A program made the position numbers and the translations under genes. DNA of 40,493 nucleotides, taken from NCBI GenBank assembly GCA_022839105.1, contig JALHDH010000037.1, positions 1 through 40,493 on the forward strand, written 5' to 3'. This DNA comes from a bacterium (GTDB lineage: Bacteria; Vulcanimicrobiota; Xenobia; Xenobiales; Xenobiaceae). Shown in pieces: positions 30,001-40,076 of this stretch. The first letter of the stretch is position 1; every line of letters begins with the position of its first letter. The notes under the pieces are model-generated. The model was given only the letters and a program-made list of their open reading frames with translations, was not told the DNA's origin and searched no databases.

Positions 30001-32675
30001 AGTTGCACCTGCACCTGGCTCGCGGCCACCGCCTTCCCCTGCGGATCGACGGCCACCAGGTCCACGGGAACCTGGGCGCCGGCCTGGCGCAGGCTTCCAC
30101 CCGTCTTCAGGCCCAGGGCGAAGGAGGCCGGATGGACCAGGGCGGAAGTGCGTCCGGAGATCGCCTGGCGGCTGGCCGAGGTGACCGTCCCCTCGAGGCT
30201 CAGACGGGCGGGGCCTTCAAAAGAGACGCCCTCCAGCGAGACCGAGACCTGGCGCTGGCCCCGTTCGTCCAGGCTCCCCTCCTCGCGCAGGAGGATCCGC
30301 TCCTGATCGCGCTGGTCCTCGCCCCAGAGGCGCAGGGCCCCGAATTCGAAGCCCTCCCAACCCTCCGGTTCGAAGGACGCGGGCTCCAGGCGCGCCGAGA
30401 AGCGGACCGGATCGCCCGACATGGGGGCCCCGAAGAGGTAACGTCCGCGAATCGTGGCCCGCGCCGAGTCCCCCTGCACGTAGGCCGGGGAATCCGACTC
30501 CACCTGGACCTCGAACTGGGCGGGCCGGTAGGCCTCGACCCGGAAGGTGGTCTCGACCAGGCTCCCGTCCACGCCCGCGGCCAGGCGCATCTTGGGGGGC
30601 AGGCTCCAGACCGCCCGGTAGAATCCCGAAGGCGCCCCTTCTTCCAGCTTCAGGGTCTGGTCGAAGGAGCCGAAGGCGGAGACCGGGGTGCTGCCGTTGG
30701 CCAGCTTCTGGTCCCGCGAGTCGTAGATCTCATACTCCAGGGTCTGGACCTCTTCGGGCACGACCCAGCGTCCGGCCTTCGAGCGCCGGAGGGTCCCCTT
30801 GAAGTGGACCTGCTCCCCGGCCCGGTACAGACCCCTCTCGGTGAAGGCCTGGGACTGATAGATCCGGGCCGCGGGATTCCACTCATGGTCCAGGTCGAAG
30901 TCCCATGGCGAGATTCCGGTCGAACCCTCGGGGCTCAGGCAGGCCACGTCCTGTCCGTCGCGGACCAGGACGTAGTGGGCGGGAAGCCCCCAACGCTCGC
31001 CTTTCTCCAGCCCCATTCCAGCCCAGCCGGGGGCCGCCGCCAGCCCCTTGGAATCGGTGCGGCCGCTCCAGCGGACCCGGTTGGCGGCGTCGCGGATCTC
31101 GACGGAAAGGCCCGGTCGGGGCTCGGCCCCGGACAGGCTGGTGGTCCAGACCAGGGTGTCCTCGGCCGAGAACTTGCCCGTCAACCCCAGATCGGTCACC
31201 TGCACCAGCATCCTCTGGTCCCAGGACCACTCCCCTTCACCGGCCTGGATCTGGAGATAGACCAGGCCCGTCCGGCGCCCTCCCAGGGCCCGGGACAGGT
31301 CCAGGGGGCGATCCACCATCTGGTTCCGGGGAACCACGGGGGTCCACTCCTCGTCCACCTGGTAGCCCCCCGGTGGGGTGAAGGGGCGAGATGACCAGAA
31401 GGCTTCTTCGTTCTCGAGCAGCGGAACCAGGTCTTCGGGAGCGACCCGAGCCATGCGGACCCGCAGGCTCTCGAGGTTCCTCAGACCCACCGGGAGCCGG
31501 AGATCCCCCCTGGCCTCCAGGATCCCCTGAGCTCCGGAAAGGTTCAGGGCCGGCGAGAAGTCCGTCGTGGTGAAGCGCTTCTCCCAGGCGGCTCCCAGCG
31601 GATTCCCGAACTCATCCTTCAGGTCCTTGGCCAGGATGGCCCGGTAGGCCGTGCGCGCCTTCAAGGGCAGGTAGAGGTAGATCTCGGTCCGCGCGGAGTC
31701 GTCCCTGGCATACCATTCGGGAAGCCGGACCTCGGGCTCGAAGCGCAGGCTTCCGACGAGCTGCTTCGGCGAAACCGGGTTGGAGAACTTCAGGACCAGG
31801 GCCCCGTCGGGCCGCCAGCCGGATTCGGTGGAAAGGCCGGAGACGGCAAACCTGTTCAGGGTGCGGAAACGGACGGTCCGGGTCTTCTCCAGGCCCAGCT
31901 CCGCGCCGGAGGCCCCCTTCAGGCCGGCGGCGATCTCCAGGGTATGCTCGGTGCCCAGGGCCATGGGGGAAGAGGGCTGGACCACCAGGAGATTCCTGCG
32001 GGCCGAATCGGGCGGCGCCTCCTCCCCGGTGGAGCGATCCTGGAAGGTCTTCCATTCCTCCTCGGTCGGGGGCCGGACCTGAACCGCCAGGCTGGTCCTG
32101 CCCGCCCGCAGGGTGATCGCCTGGGCCGCCGGGGTGGCCTCGACAGGCTGATTGAAGGCCAGCAGCAAGGCGGCCTCGGGACGCACGAACTCGGCCCCGT
32201 TGGCCGGGACCGAGCGGGCCAGATCGGGGCGAGGTGTGGTGAAGCTGAACTCGTATCCCTTTGCCAGGGCCTGGCCCGAGAAGGACTTCAGGCCGGCGGG
32301 AACGCCCACCTCGAATCGGGTGGCCCGGGGAAGCTCACCCTCCGGGCGGAAGACCAGGGTGGCCGTCCCCTTCCACTCCCAGCGGCCTGGAATCGCAGGC
32401 CGGATCGTGACGTCGGGAGGCGCTCCCGGGTCGCCCAGGCCCTCCAGGGGAACCATGGGCTGATTGAAGATCAGGGTGGCGGCGGCCCCTTCGGGGAGCT
32501 CCTTGAGCTGCCCCTGGGGAGAGGAGAAGACCACCTCGAGGGGTCGGGTGGCGCCCTGGGGCAGGAGGAAGGCCGGAATCTCCGGGGGTTCTCCCCCGCC
32601 TGGGCCACACGCCAGCGCCAGCAGGAGCAGGGCGGCCCCCAGGAGGCCCAGACCACGGCTGGAGATCATGCGCAT
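27009..32675 (-). CDS. Bacterial alpha-2-macroglobulin with thioester
   Basis: An 1888-aa exported protease-trapping protein. The N-terminus is a signal peptide with a probable, slightly atypical lipobox (LLALAC, Cys23) followed by a Gly/Pro linker. MG-type beta domains follow, then the alpha-2-macroglobulin core (VRFQLPDSLTRFRVMAVAQ), the thioester site GCLEQ (Cys1408-Gln1411), the helical TED toroid with ALRALLAYRARYE, and a C-terminal receptor-binding-like domain (YRVALTVLSPVERRYVVVEEPVPAGFE). Known members (E. coli YfhM type) covalently trap attacking proteases in the periplasm and are typically encoded with PbpC, as here. ATG 32675 has GGAGG five bases upstream. It is first in the operon; the 265-base spacer to divergent glgP must hold both promoters. 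Confidence 0.93.
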   Translation of the reverse strand: MRMISSRGLGLLGAALLLLALACGPGGGEPPEIPAFLLPQGATRPLEVVFSSPQGQLKELPEGAAATLIFNQPMVPLEGLGDPGAPPDVTIRPAIPGRWEWKGTATLVFRPEGELPRATRFEVGVPAGLKSFSGQALAKGYEFSFTTPRPDLARSVPANGAEFVRPEAALLLAFNQPVEATPAAQAITLRAGRTSLAVQVRPPTEEEWKTFQDRSTGEEAPPDSARRNLLVVQPSSPMALGTEHTLEIAAGLKGASGAELGLEKTRTVRFRTLNRFAVSGLSTESGWRPDGALVLKFSNPVSPKQLVGSLRFEPEVRLPEWYARDDSARTEIYLYLPLKARTAYRAILAKDLKDEFGNPLGAAWEKRFTTTDFSPALNLSGAQGILEARGDLRLPVGLRNLESLRVRMARVAPEDLVPLLENEEAFWSSRPFTPPGGYQVDEEWTPVVPRNQMVDRPLDLSRALGGRRTGLVYLQIQAGEGEWSWDQRMLVQVTDLGLTGKFSAEDTLVWTTSLSGAEPRPGLSVEIRDAANRVRWSGRTDSKGLAAAPGWAGMGLEKGERWGLPAHYVLVRDGQDVACLSPEGSTGISPWDFDLDHEWNPAARIYQSQAFTERGLYRAGEQVHFKGTLRRSKAGRWVVPEEVQTLEYEIYDSRDQKLANGSTPVSAFGSFDQTLKLEEGAPSGFYRAVWSLPPKMRLAAGVDGSLVETTFRVEAYRPAQFEVQVESDSPAYVQGDSARATIRGRYLFGAPMSGDPVRFSARLEPASFEPEGWEGFEFGALRLWGEDQRDQERILLREEGSLDERGQRQVSVSLEGVSFEGPARLSLEGTVTSASRQAISGRTSALVHPASFALGLKTGGSLRQAGAQVPVDLVAVDPQGKAVAASQVQVQLLRREWDSVRKAGSGGRYEWVSQARDTEVLTRTARTGVKPERLMLTPPQAGLYVVRAQATDSKGRRTVAEGMLYAWGGDYVAWARQDEDRIDLVSDQKRYAPGQTARILVQSPYEKARALVTVERETVLDRFVVDVEGTAGTVEVPIRSDHVPNIFVSVILLQGRLPEAGFGPDGLDLGKPSFKIGYLNLPVESAERRLQVQVTPTKEVWEPREQVQMQIQVRDARGNPAPGEVCLAVVDEGVLSLIGYETPDYFPAFYGPRPLSVRTSEARLDVIGQRSYGAKGADQGGGGGSLVGDYREDFVATAFWSPRLLTDEQGRAQVRFQLPDSLTRFRVMAVAQTRDGQFGSGKAALEVRKPLLLQPSVPRFARRGDRFQAGVLVFNHTGASGEVLLEAEAAGVSILGTRSAKLRLAPGQNREILFEFEAPGQGDSEIGFRASLGSHRDSLKMPLPVHLSQRFETVATNGTVESGSQAERVRVPGGALPGTAELETTVSSSALSGVEAALNWLLEYPYGCLEQRLSRLVPLLLAGDLLTASARADLDESALKARVQAELDELASFQVEAGGFSLWAGGDRVHDELTAYAVRTLLEARERGYRVEEAMLTRARAAMKKAMNQAGGDYPLSPAEALTVRASLLEALTRMDYRDPATLSALFKERENLSLDAKVHLFRAAWRMGNAAVLRELRRDLENLARVEAQTAWYEDPVPQPWLFASSVRTTGLVLEAMLEQGEAPLAPRMARWLMEARREGHWGTTQKDAAALRALLAYRARYESQDADLEATVLVAGREILRARLNAKTPLASARTPLEDGKVGEELEALFGRRGRGTLHYDMRLRYVPEQDPPARDQGFTVFRTVRSLKETKVHAGPFQAGETYRVALTVLSPVERRYVVVEEPVPAGFEVVQTTFETESDELRRTLAQAGASKPWMGTFNHFEIEDSRVLLFADGLAPGEHTFEYLVRAMLPGTYRLPATRAEEMYHPEIFGTTPVQVVEVRPGR

Positions 32676-32940
32676 CGGTTCCTCCAAACTGCCCCCGCAA
32701 GGGAAGGTCCCCCGGCCGCCCGGGTCAGGAGGGATTCCACGCCGGCGGCGGCGGGGCCTGCGTGGCGGCTCCCTTGACGTGCCCTCCCGCCAGGACTGCC
32801 TGGAGAAGCCCGAACCGGGTCCGGAGGGTCTCGGTCGTGGCCTCGGAGGCTCCGACCTGGAGGTTCCCGCCGGGCTCGTCGGGAAATCAGTGGGACCGGG
32901 GGGGCGCGTCTCCTCGGGGGAATTCCGGAGGTGTGCGCTG

Positions 32941-35543
<2,603 letters not shown>

Positions 35544-35545
35544 AG

Positions 35546-35582
35546 CCCTGAGGGGCCCTCTCCGGGAGAGGGCCCCTCAGGG
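35546..35582. terminator. Strong bidirectional hairpin between glgP and the methyltransferase gene
   Basis: A perfect 17-bp inverted repeat (CCCTGAGGGGCCCTCTC and its complement) with a CGG loop begins three bases after the glgP stop. The right arm covers the last codons and TGA of the convergent methyltransferase gene. No long T-run follows on either strand, but position and stem strength argue for shared termination. Confidence 0.7.
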
Positions 35583-36179
35583 TCTGCGGGCCAGCAGGCT
35601 GGCCCGGGCCTCGCCGTGCTCGGGATCCTCGATCTCGCGATAGGAGAGGATCTCCAGGTCCCGGAAGGCCTGGCGCAGTTCGCCGGGTTCCAGCAGATGC
35701 TCCGGATTCCGGGGCCCGTACTTCAGGTAATCCCGGGTGAAGCTCTCATAGACCAGGATCCCCCCCGGCGCCAGGACCCGAGCGAGCGGTTCGAAGAGGC
35801 TGCGCTGCAGGTAGCGCATGACCAGCACCACCTGGAAGGGGCCGGCGGGCAGTTCGCATGCCTCGAGATCGGCCCGCAGGAGCTCGAGTTCGAGACCCTC
35901 CTCCCGGGCCCGGGCCCGAGCCGTAGCCAGGGCCGTGGGGGAACGATCGACCCCCGTGACCTCGAAGCCTCTCCGGGCCAGGAACAAGGCGTTGCGCCCC
36001 TCCCCCATGGCCACGTCCAGGGCCCGACCTCGCGGCAGGCGATCCGCGTGGGTCACCAGCCAGGCCGAGGGTCCGCGTCGGGGCCGACGCCGCGGCGAGG
36101 AATAGCGTTCCTCCCAGGTCCAGAAGTCGCCGGAAATGCACAGTTCCAAAGCCTGGGGAAGGGTCCGCAGCCCCTCCAC
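35577..36179 (-). CDS. Class I SAM-dependent methyltransferase (TehB-like)
   Basis: A 200-aa Rossmann-fold methyltransferase. Motif I is ALDVAMGEGRNALFLARRGFEVTGVD (53-78), followed by ADLEACELP and VVLVMRYLQRSLFEPLARVLAPGGILVYE. The C-terminal NPEHLLEPGELRQAFRDLEILSYRE matches the TehB/thiopurine-type branch acting on small molecules or chalcogen oxyanions; the substrate is not known. The GTG start lies one base after the stop of the membrane-protein gene, so it is translationally coupled in the ModE-type operon. The last codons lie in the terminator hairpin. Confidence 0.82.
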   Translation of the reverse strand: MEGLRTLPQALELCISGDFWTWEERYSSPRRRPRRGPSAWLVTHADRLPRGRALDVAMGEGRNALFLARRGFEVTGVDRSPTALATARARAREEGLELELLRADLEACELPAGPFQVVLVMRYLQRSLFEPLARVLAPGGILVYESFTRDYLKYGPRNPEHLLEPGELRQAFRDLEILSYREIEDPEHGEARASLLARRP

Positions 36180-36180
36180 C

Positions 36181-36768
36181 TCAGGGCTCCGCCCCGTTGT
36201 TCAGGGCCGATTCGACCAGGGCCAGGACCCGCCAGGCCAGCAGGCCGAAGAGCGCCCCCGCCAGGATCCGCGAGGCCAGCATGACGGCCAGGAGGCCCAG
36301 GAACGGAGCCCGGGTCGCGAAGTCCTCGTTGACCAGGCGGGCCAGGGTGACGGCGGGCTCGATCCCGACGAAGACCCAGGCCGTGGTCAGCCTCCAGCCC
36401 AAGGAGAAGACGCTGGCCAGCACCCCGGAGAGCATCAGCGTGACCCGGTTCAGGCCCCCGCTGGAGACGACCCGATCGATCAGGGCCGCCTCCAGGACGA
36501 TGGCCGGCAGGGCCAGCATCTTGAAGGAGCCCGCCAACGCGAACTTCAGGAAGGCCGTTCCCACCCCGATCACCAGGATCGCCCCGGGGCGGGGAACCCG
36601 CAGATGGCCCATGGCGTAGACCACCAGGTTCAATCCCACCAGCAACGAGCCGGTCATGGGAGAGCGAATCGCGTGGAGGAGATTGCCCAGGGTCAACTCG
36701 ATGGCGGCATTGCAGGCCACCAGCATGGCCAGGGTGGCCATCTCGCGGGTCGTGAAGTGCAGCCTCAT
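36181..36768 (-). CDS. ECF transporter S-component-like membrane protein
   Basis: A 195-aa polytopic membrane protein with about five or six hydrophobic segments (MATLAMLVACNAAIELTLG, GSLLVGLNLVVYAMG, GAILVIGVGTAFLKFALAG, MLSGVLASVFSLG, FLGLLAVMLASRILAGALFGLLAW). The short N-terminal LHFTTREMATLAML, the Gly-rich helices and the size match substrate-binding S-components of ECF vitamin/metal importers. No A, A' or T component is nearby, so it would have to use a shared module elsewhere. ATG 36768 overlaps the TGA of the ModE-type gene (ATGA). Transport of a metal or cofactor precursor is inferred from context. Confidence 0.6.
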   Translation of the reverse strand: MRLHFTTREMATLAMLVACNAAIELTLGNLLHAIRSPMTGSLLVGLNLVVYAMGHLRVPRPGAILVIGVGTAFLKFALAGSFKMLALPAIVLEAALIDRVVSSGGLNRVTLMLSGVLASVFSLGWRLTTAWVFVGIEPAVTLARLVNEDFATRAPFLGLLAVMLASRILAGALFGLLAWRVLALVESALNNGAEP

Positions 36769-37166
36769 CCCCGGCCCTCCCCCTGCGAAGCCCCCAGGGC
36801 CAGGGGTGCCTGGCGGGAAGCCAGCTCGCCGCAGAAGCGGCCGAAGGCCTCCTCCTCGTCGCGGGCCCGAGCCTGGAGCGCCTGACACACCCGGGTATAG
36901 CGCTCGAGGAACTCGATCCCCTCAGGCGTCAGCCCCGCCCCGCCATGCTCGGCGCCGCCGATGCGCCGGGTCAGGAGCCTCACACCCAGGGCCTGCTCCA
37001 GACGCCCCAGCAGGCGGTGGGCCTTGGCGTAGGACATCCCCATGGCCAGGGCCGCCTGGCGGATCGAACCCGTCTGGCGGATCCCCTCCAGAAGCCACAT
37101 GGGACCCGCCCCCATGAAGCGCTCGCCCTGCGCGTCCAGCAGGGCCACCTTCACCTCGATGCGCAT
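36765..37166 (-). CDS. ModE-type N-terminal HTH transcription regulator (no molybdate-binding domain)
   Basis: A 133-aa winged-helix protein. GPMWLLEGIRQTGSIRQAALAMGMSYAKAHRLLGRLEQALGVRLLTRRIGGAEHGGAGLTPEG matches the ModE/LysR-like DNA-binding domain closely. The two C-terminal TOBE molybdate-binding domains of E. coli ModE are absent; instead there is a short helix of about 40 residues. Such short proteins occur near molybdate or tungstate genes, so control of molybdenum or tungsten use is plausible but not shown. ATG 37166 has no ribosome site but lies seven bases after a TGC-TAAGAT extended -10, suggesting a leaderless mRNA. It is first in a three-gene operon. Confidence 0.82.
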   Translation of the reverse strand: MRIEVKVALLDAQGERFMGAGPMWLLEGIRQTGSIRQAALAMGMSYAKAHRLLGRLEQALGVRLLTRRIGGAEHGGAGLTPEGIEFLERYTRVCQALQARARDEEEAFGRFCGELASRQAPLALGASQGEGRG

Positions 37167-37173
37167 GCCCGTT

Positions 37174-37182
37174 ATCTTAGCA
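37174..37182 (-). promoter_or_regulatory. Extended -10 promoter element of the ModE-type operon
   Basis: On the minus strand TGC-TAAGAT ends seven bases upstream of the ATG at 37166, where no Shine-Dalgarno sequence is present. Transcription would start at or next to the ATG. No convincing -35 is visible, as is usual for extended -10 promoters. Confidence 0.5.
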
Positions 37183-37236
37183 CGAAGAGAACGGGGCGGA
37201 AAAGGTTGAAGAAGAGGGGGGAGCTCCCAGGGAAAG

Positions 37237-38382
37237 CTATGGCAGGCTCCTGGCAACACGAAATCCGAGATCGTCGTTATGACAATCGGGGGGCCAGAAA
37301 CTGCGGCAGGCCGCCCGTGCGCATCGTGCCTGACCGCGCCACGAGCCACCGCGATTTACCCGATAGGTGCCCGAATCAGGGCCCAACGGATCCACCGTCG
37401 GGCCGGAGCCAGGGTTCCCATACCAATCCCAGCACCACTCCCAGACATTCCCGATCATATCGTGCAGACCCCAAGCGTTGGGCTGTTTCCATCGCACGGG
37501 ATGAGTCTCGAATTCAGAGTTGAGGTCGTACCAGGCCTCATTGTCCAGGTTCTCCGGGTGGATCTCATCCTTGGTGCCCGCCCGGCAGGCATATTCCCAC
37601 TCAGCCTCGGTGGGCAGGCGGAATCCGGGAGACGACAATCCCTTCCAGACCACCTCTGCCCCATTCATCACATAGGCTTCCTCGAGCCCGACACCCCGAG
37701 ACAGGGCGTTGCAGTACTGGACCGCTTCCAGCCAGGAAACCCTCTCGACCGGCCGCGCAGAGCCCTGCCGCCCGGAGGGCCGGGTTCGCATCACCATCGC
37801 GAAATCCGCCTGCGTCACGGGCGCCTCGCCCAACAGGAATCCCTGGCTCAGGACCACCTCGCGCGGAACCTCGTCAGGCCAGCGTCCCTCCTCGTCGGGT
37901 GGACTCCCCATCTTGAACCGCCCTGCCGGTATAGCCACCAGCACCGGACCCCCCCCCTGCACCTGATAGCGCTCCCGCCCCTGAGCATTCGGCTTCAAGG
38001 TCACCAAGCCGCTGAGACCTGGCGAGGAACTCCTCGGATCGCCAATGAACATGACGGGCGATCCGGCGCCCTCAATGACATCCGTCCACACCGCAGCAGC
38101 AACGACCACCATCAGCACACACAACAGGATTGACAGAAGCGGGCCGCGTCCTCTGGACCCGTTGCGGCGCATTGCCCGGTTTCCTTCCACGCCACTGGAA
38201 TCCAGGAAACCGTCTCCTCCACCCCAGCCCTGGGCGAAGGCCAGGAGCCCGCCCTGAGAGACCAGCGAGTACGGTGCCAGACGGAGTGCGAGTTCGGGCA
38301 GAATTCCTTGCGACAAGCGGTCCCATTGCACGTCTGGATGCGGCAGAACAGGTATGCCACAGACTTTGCCCAGCTTGATCAT
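37237..38382 (-). CDS. Formylglycine-generating-enzyme (FGE-sulfatase) domain protein, membrane-anchored
   Basis: A 381-aa protein. Residues 1-75 are unlike anything I recognise; a transmembrane helix (PLLSILLCVLMVVVAAAVW) follows the basic RRNGSRGRG. The extracytoplasmic part is an FGE-sulfatase/C-type-lectin-like domain: AIPAGRFKMGSP, PREVVLSQGFLLGEAPVTQADFAMVM, RPVERVSWLEAVQYCNALS, FRLPTEAEWEYACRAGT, NAWGLHDMIGNVWEWCWDWY, RVNRGGSWRGQARCARAACR and LGFRVARSLP. Most bacterial members are not sulfatase activators but binding or regulatory proteins. ATG 38382 has GGGAGG seven bases upstream; the ATG two codons earlier is too close to it. G+C is lower than in the left part of the window. A paralogue is cut off at the right window edge. 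Confidence 0.85.
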   Translation of the reverse strand: MIKLGKVCGIPVLPHPDVQWDRLSQGILPELALRLAPYSLVSQGGLLAFAQGWGGGDGFLDSSGVEGNRAMRRNGSRGRGPLLSILLCVLMVVVAAAVWTDVIEGAGSPVMFIGDPRSSSPGLSGLVTLKPNAQGRERYQVQGGGPVLVAIPAGRFKMGSPPDEEGRWPDEVPREVVLSQGFLLGEAPVTQADFAMVMRTRPSGRQGSARPVERVSWLEAVQYCNALSRGVGLEEAYVMNGAEVVWKGLSSPGFRLPTEAEWEYACRAGTKDEIHPENLDNEAWYDLNSEFETHPVRWKQPNAWGLHDMIGNVWEWCWDWYGNPGSGPTVDPLGPDSGTYRVNRGGSWRGQARCARAACRSFWPPDCHNDDLGFRVARSLP

Positions 38383-38843
38383 CTCCATGCCTCCCAGTCG
38401 GACCCGGTTCGCCGCGACCGTCCGGCGTGACTGGCAACGGCCCCTCCTGTCACGCCAGACTCAAGAAGCAGTCGACCGGAATCTCGCTTCGGTCCCTCCA
38501 ACTGGCATGGACCTGCCTCGTCAGATGGTATTACAGGATTGTGGCGAATCTTCTTGGCAACAGCAGAATGGATCGCCTTGAGGCAGCCTTCGGAACGGAG
38601 CCTCGTCACGCATCCGTCGCCATCGAAATCAATGAGCCTGTGTGGAGTATCCGGACCCAGCATCGCCGAGGGATCTTGTGCTCCCCGCGATGAGCGAAAA
38701 GTCCAGAATTGCTGAAGGCAAACAGAACCTTCTACGACACAGCGGGGGTGTAAGAGACCCGGCGAGGCAACCGACGCAGCATTCGCGCCAGCGCCCAACT
38801 CAGGGAGCAACGCTTCAGAGGCTGCTGACCCGGGCGCCCGACC
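38383..38843. other. Gene-free spacer between the sigma factor and FGE genes
   Basis: No open frame here looks coding in codon use or homology, and the base composition is less G+C-rich than most of the window. It should contain the leader and promoter of the FGE gene. The only structure I can point to is the inverted repeat at 38424-38456. A degenerate gene cannot be excluded. Confidence 0.5.
38424..38456. promoter_or_regulatory. Inverted repeat GGCGTGAC...GTCACGCC in the FGE gene leader
   Basis: Perfect 8-bp arms separated by 17 bases, about 42 bases before the FGE start codon. It could be a hairpin in the leader RNA or a spaced operator. Confidence 0.3.
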
Positions 38844-39692
38844 TCAGAACATCCACCAGAGGTGGCGGGCCACCTTGCTGCAGGCCGAGCGAAGGATGCC
38901 CTTGGATCCCTTGAGGCTCCAGCGGGTACGCCGCAGAATCACGAGATTCTCGAACGTGAGGGATTCCTTCGCGGTCAACGGATCCCTCGGGCAGGACTGA
39001 GCCCGTTCGAAAGCCTGCCGAACCAGGTCCCAAGAGCCAAAGAACCGGGCAAAATTGGTCAGGAAGTATACCAGGAGCTTGGGGTAGGCCCGAGTGTTGA
39101 TGGTTGCGAAATTCTGGTGTGTTATGCCCAGCCTGGGCGCCAGTTCGGCAAGCGGGCTCTTGGGGTGGTCCAACCGCAACAACAGGACCTGGACCTCCAG
39201 TCCGCTCAGGAAATTCTCAGAGCCGGCCTCGGGGATCACCGCCCGCATGACACCAGGGGGTAACGTACTCCCGTGTTGGATCTCGGAACTGGCATCGCGG
39301 ATGACGGGATGCCCAGGATTCGTCTCCAGGATTGACTCCAACGAAGAAAGAGAGACTGGCTGTTTCAGCCGATGCGAGGGAAGACCTGGCTCGCGGCGAG
39401 GGAGCTCGTTACGAGCGATCCTGAGAATCCAATGTAAGAACCGACCTTCGCCGCGAAAGGTCGCAAAGCTGCGCCATGCACGCTCCGAGACAATCTGGAA
39501 GAGGTCCTCGGCGCGCTGAAGACTCTCAGTCCTCCTGCGGCAGAAGGACAAGAGCCTCGGCCGGATTTCCACAAACAGACGTTCAAATTCCTGCCTGTCA
39601 ACTGGAGGGTCATCAGGTGGCCCATCGCAAGAAGTCTCCCCAGAATTCAACCCATCGCACTCTTGCATGCTCTGATCCATTCCCCATGCCAT
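38844..39692 (-). CDS. Atypical sigma-70 (ECF-like) factor
   Basis: A 282-aa RNA polymerase sigma factor of unusual type. Region 2 is clear (about 34-98): QEFERLFVEIRPRLLSFCRRRTESLQRAEDLFQIVSERAWRSFATFRGEGRFLHWILRIARNEL, including the -10-recognition segment. Region 4 (about 165-212) is divergent but has a recognisable HTH, SPLAELAPRLGITHQNFATINTRA. The linker is long and a further 70 residues (about 213-282, basic and aromatic-rich) have no counterpart in ordinary ECF factors; they may have a regulatory role. Start choice is uncertain among ATG 39692, 39680 and 39668; the first has GGGGG three bases upstream. It lies between two FGE genes on the same strand, so control of FGE expression is a reasonable guess. 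G+C is clearly below the window norm. Confidence 0.78.
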   Translation of the reverse strand: MAWGMDQSMQECDGLNSGETSCDGPPDDPPVDRQEFERLFVEIRPRLLSFCRRRTESLQRAEDLFQIVSERAWRSFATFRGEGRFLHWILRIARNELPRREPGLPSHRLKQPVSLSSLESILETNPGHPVIRDASSEIQHGSTLPPGVMRAVIPEAGSENFLSGLEVQVLLLRLDHPKSPLAELAPRLGITHQNFATINTRAYPKLLVYFLTNFARFFGSWDLVRQAFERAQSCPRDPLTAKESLTFENLVILRRTRWSLKGSKGILRSACSKVARHLWWMF

Positions 39693-39725
39693 CTGCCCCC
39701 CAGAATGCCAGCCCTGACCATGCTC

Positions 39726-39839
39726 TCACCTTATGGCAGGCACCATGACCAAGGTGGCACCCACCTGTGCCCCCGACTGAGCGGCTTTCGAGAAATCTAC
39801 CCGGTTCCTCCTGCTTGCAACGGTGACTCTTGTTGTCAT
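39726..39839 (-). CDS. Possible 37-aa small protein upstream of the sigma factor
   Basis: An open frame of 37 codons (MTTRVTVASRRNRVDFSKAA...) whose ATG is preceded by AAGGGG at an ideal distance of five bases. The stop lies 33 bases before the sigma-factor start. The product is basic at the N-terminus and hydrophobic towards the C-terminus. No family is recognised. It could be a regulatory leader peptide or small protein, or may simply be chance. Confidence 0.35.
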   Translation of the reverse strand: MTTRVTVASRRNRVDFSKAAQSGAQVGATLVMVPAIR

Positions 39840-39911
39840 CGTCACCCCTTCGAATGAAGCAATGCAAAGAAAACCGCCATTGGAGGTCGCCCCCGGATTC
39901 ACGCACTCGCG

Positions 39912-39948
39912 GGTTGCCGGGGTGCCCTCAGAGGGCACCCCGGCAACC
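39912..39948. repeat. Perfect 18-bp inverted repeat (hairpin 1)
   Basis: GGTTGCCGGGGTGCCCTC and its exact complement are separated by one base. As RNA it would form a 17-bp stem with a CAG loop. It lies downstream of the stop codon (40077) of the right-edge FGE gene and upstream of the sigma-factor gene. No T-run follows on either strand, so it is either a non-canonical terminator, a processing signal or a palindromic repeat element. Confidence 0.7.
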
Positions 39949-39966
39949 AACCCAGGCGGACGCTCC

Positions 39967-40013
39967 GTCGCCTGGCCCGGGGCCGGCTTCGCTACGGCCC
40001 TGGGCCGGGCGAC
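39967..40013 (+). repeat. 19-bp hairpin with two G-U pairs (hairpin 2)
   Basis: GTCGCCTGGCCCGGGGCCG pairs with CGGCCCTGGGCCGGGCGAC around a nine-base loop (GCTTCGCTA). The two non-Watson-Crick pairs are G-U only when the plus strand is transcribed; on the minus strand they are A-C mismatches. It lies 63 bases beyond the FGE stop and 18 bases from hairpin 1. Confidence 0.65.
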
Positions 40014-40076
40014 TCCGCTGATTGACAAAGGGCCGAGGGTTCCAGGGTTCAAGAGTCAATGGTCCAAGCCCGCTGC

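Noticed and set aside
27066..31394. 4.3-kb plus-strand frame opposite the alpha-2-macroglobulin gene.
   Set aside because: Antisense shadow with Gly/His/Leu/Gln bias and no start signal; the minus strand encodes a clear conserved protein.
37217..37232. GGGGAGCTCCC palindrome after the FGE stop as a terminator.
   Set aside because: Too short once a loop is allowed, and no T-run follows on the minus strand.
38379..38810. 143-codon minus-strand frame with an IDFDGDGCV segment resembling an EF-hand loop.
   Set aside because: Position 12 of the loop is Arg, not Asp or Glu; there is no ribosome site, and it overlaps the FGE start.
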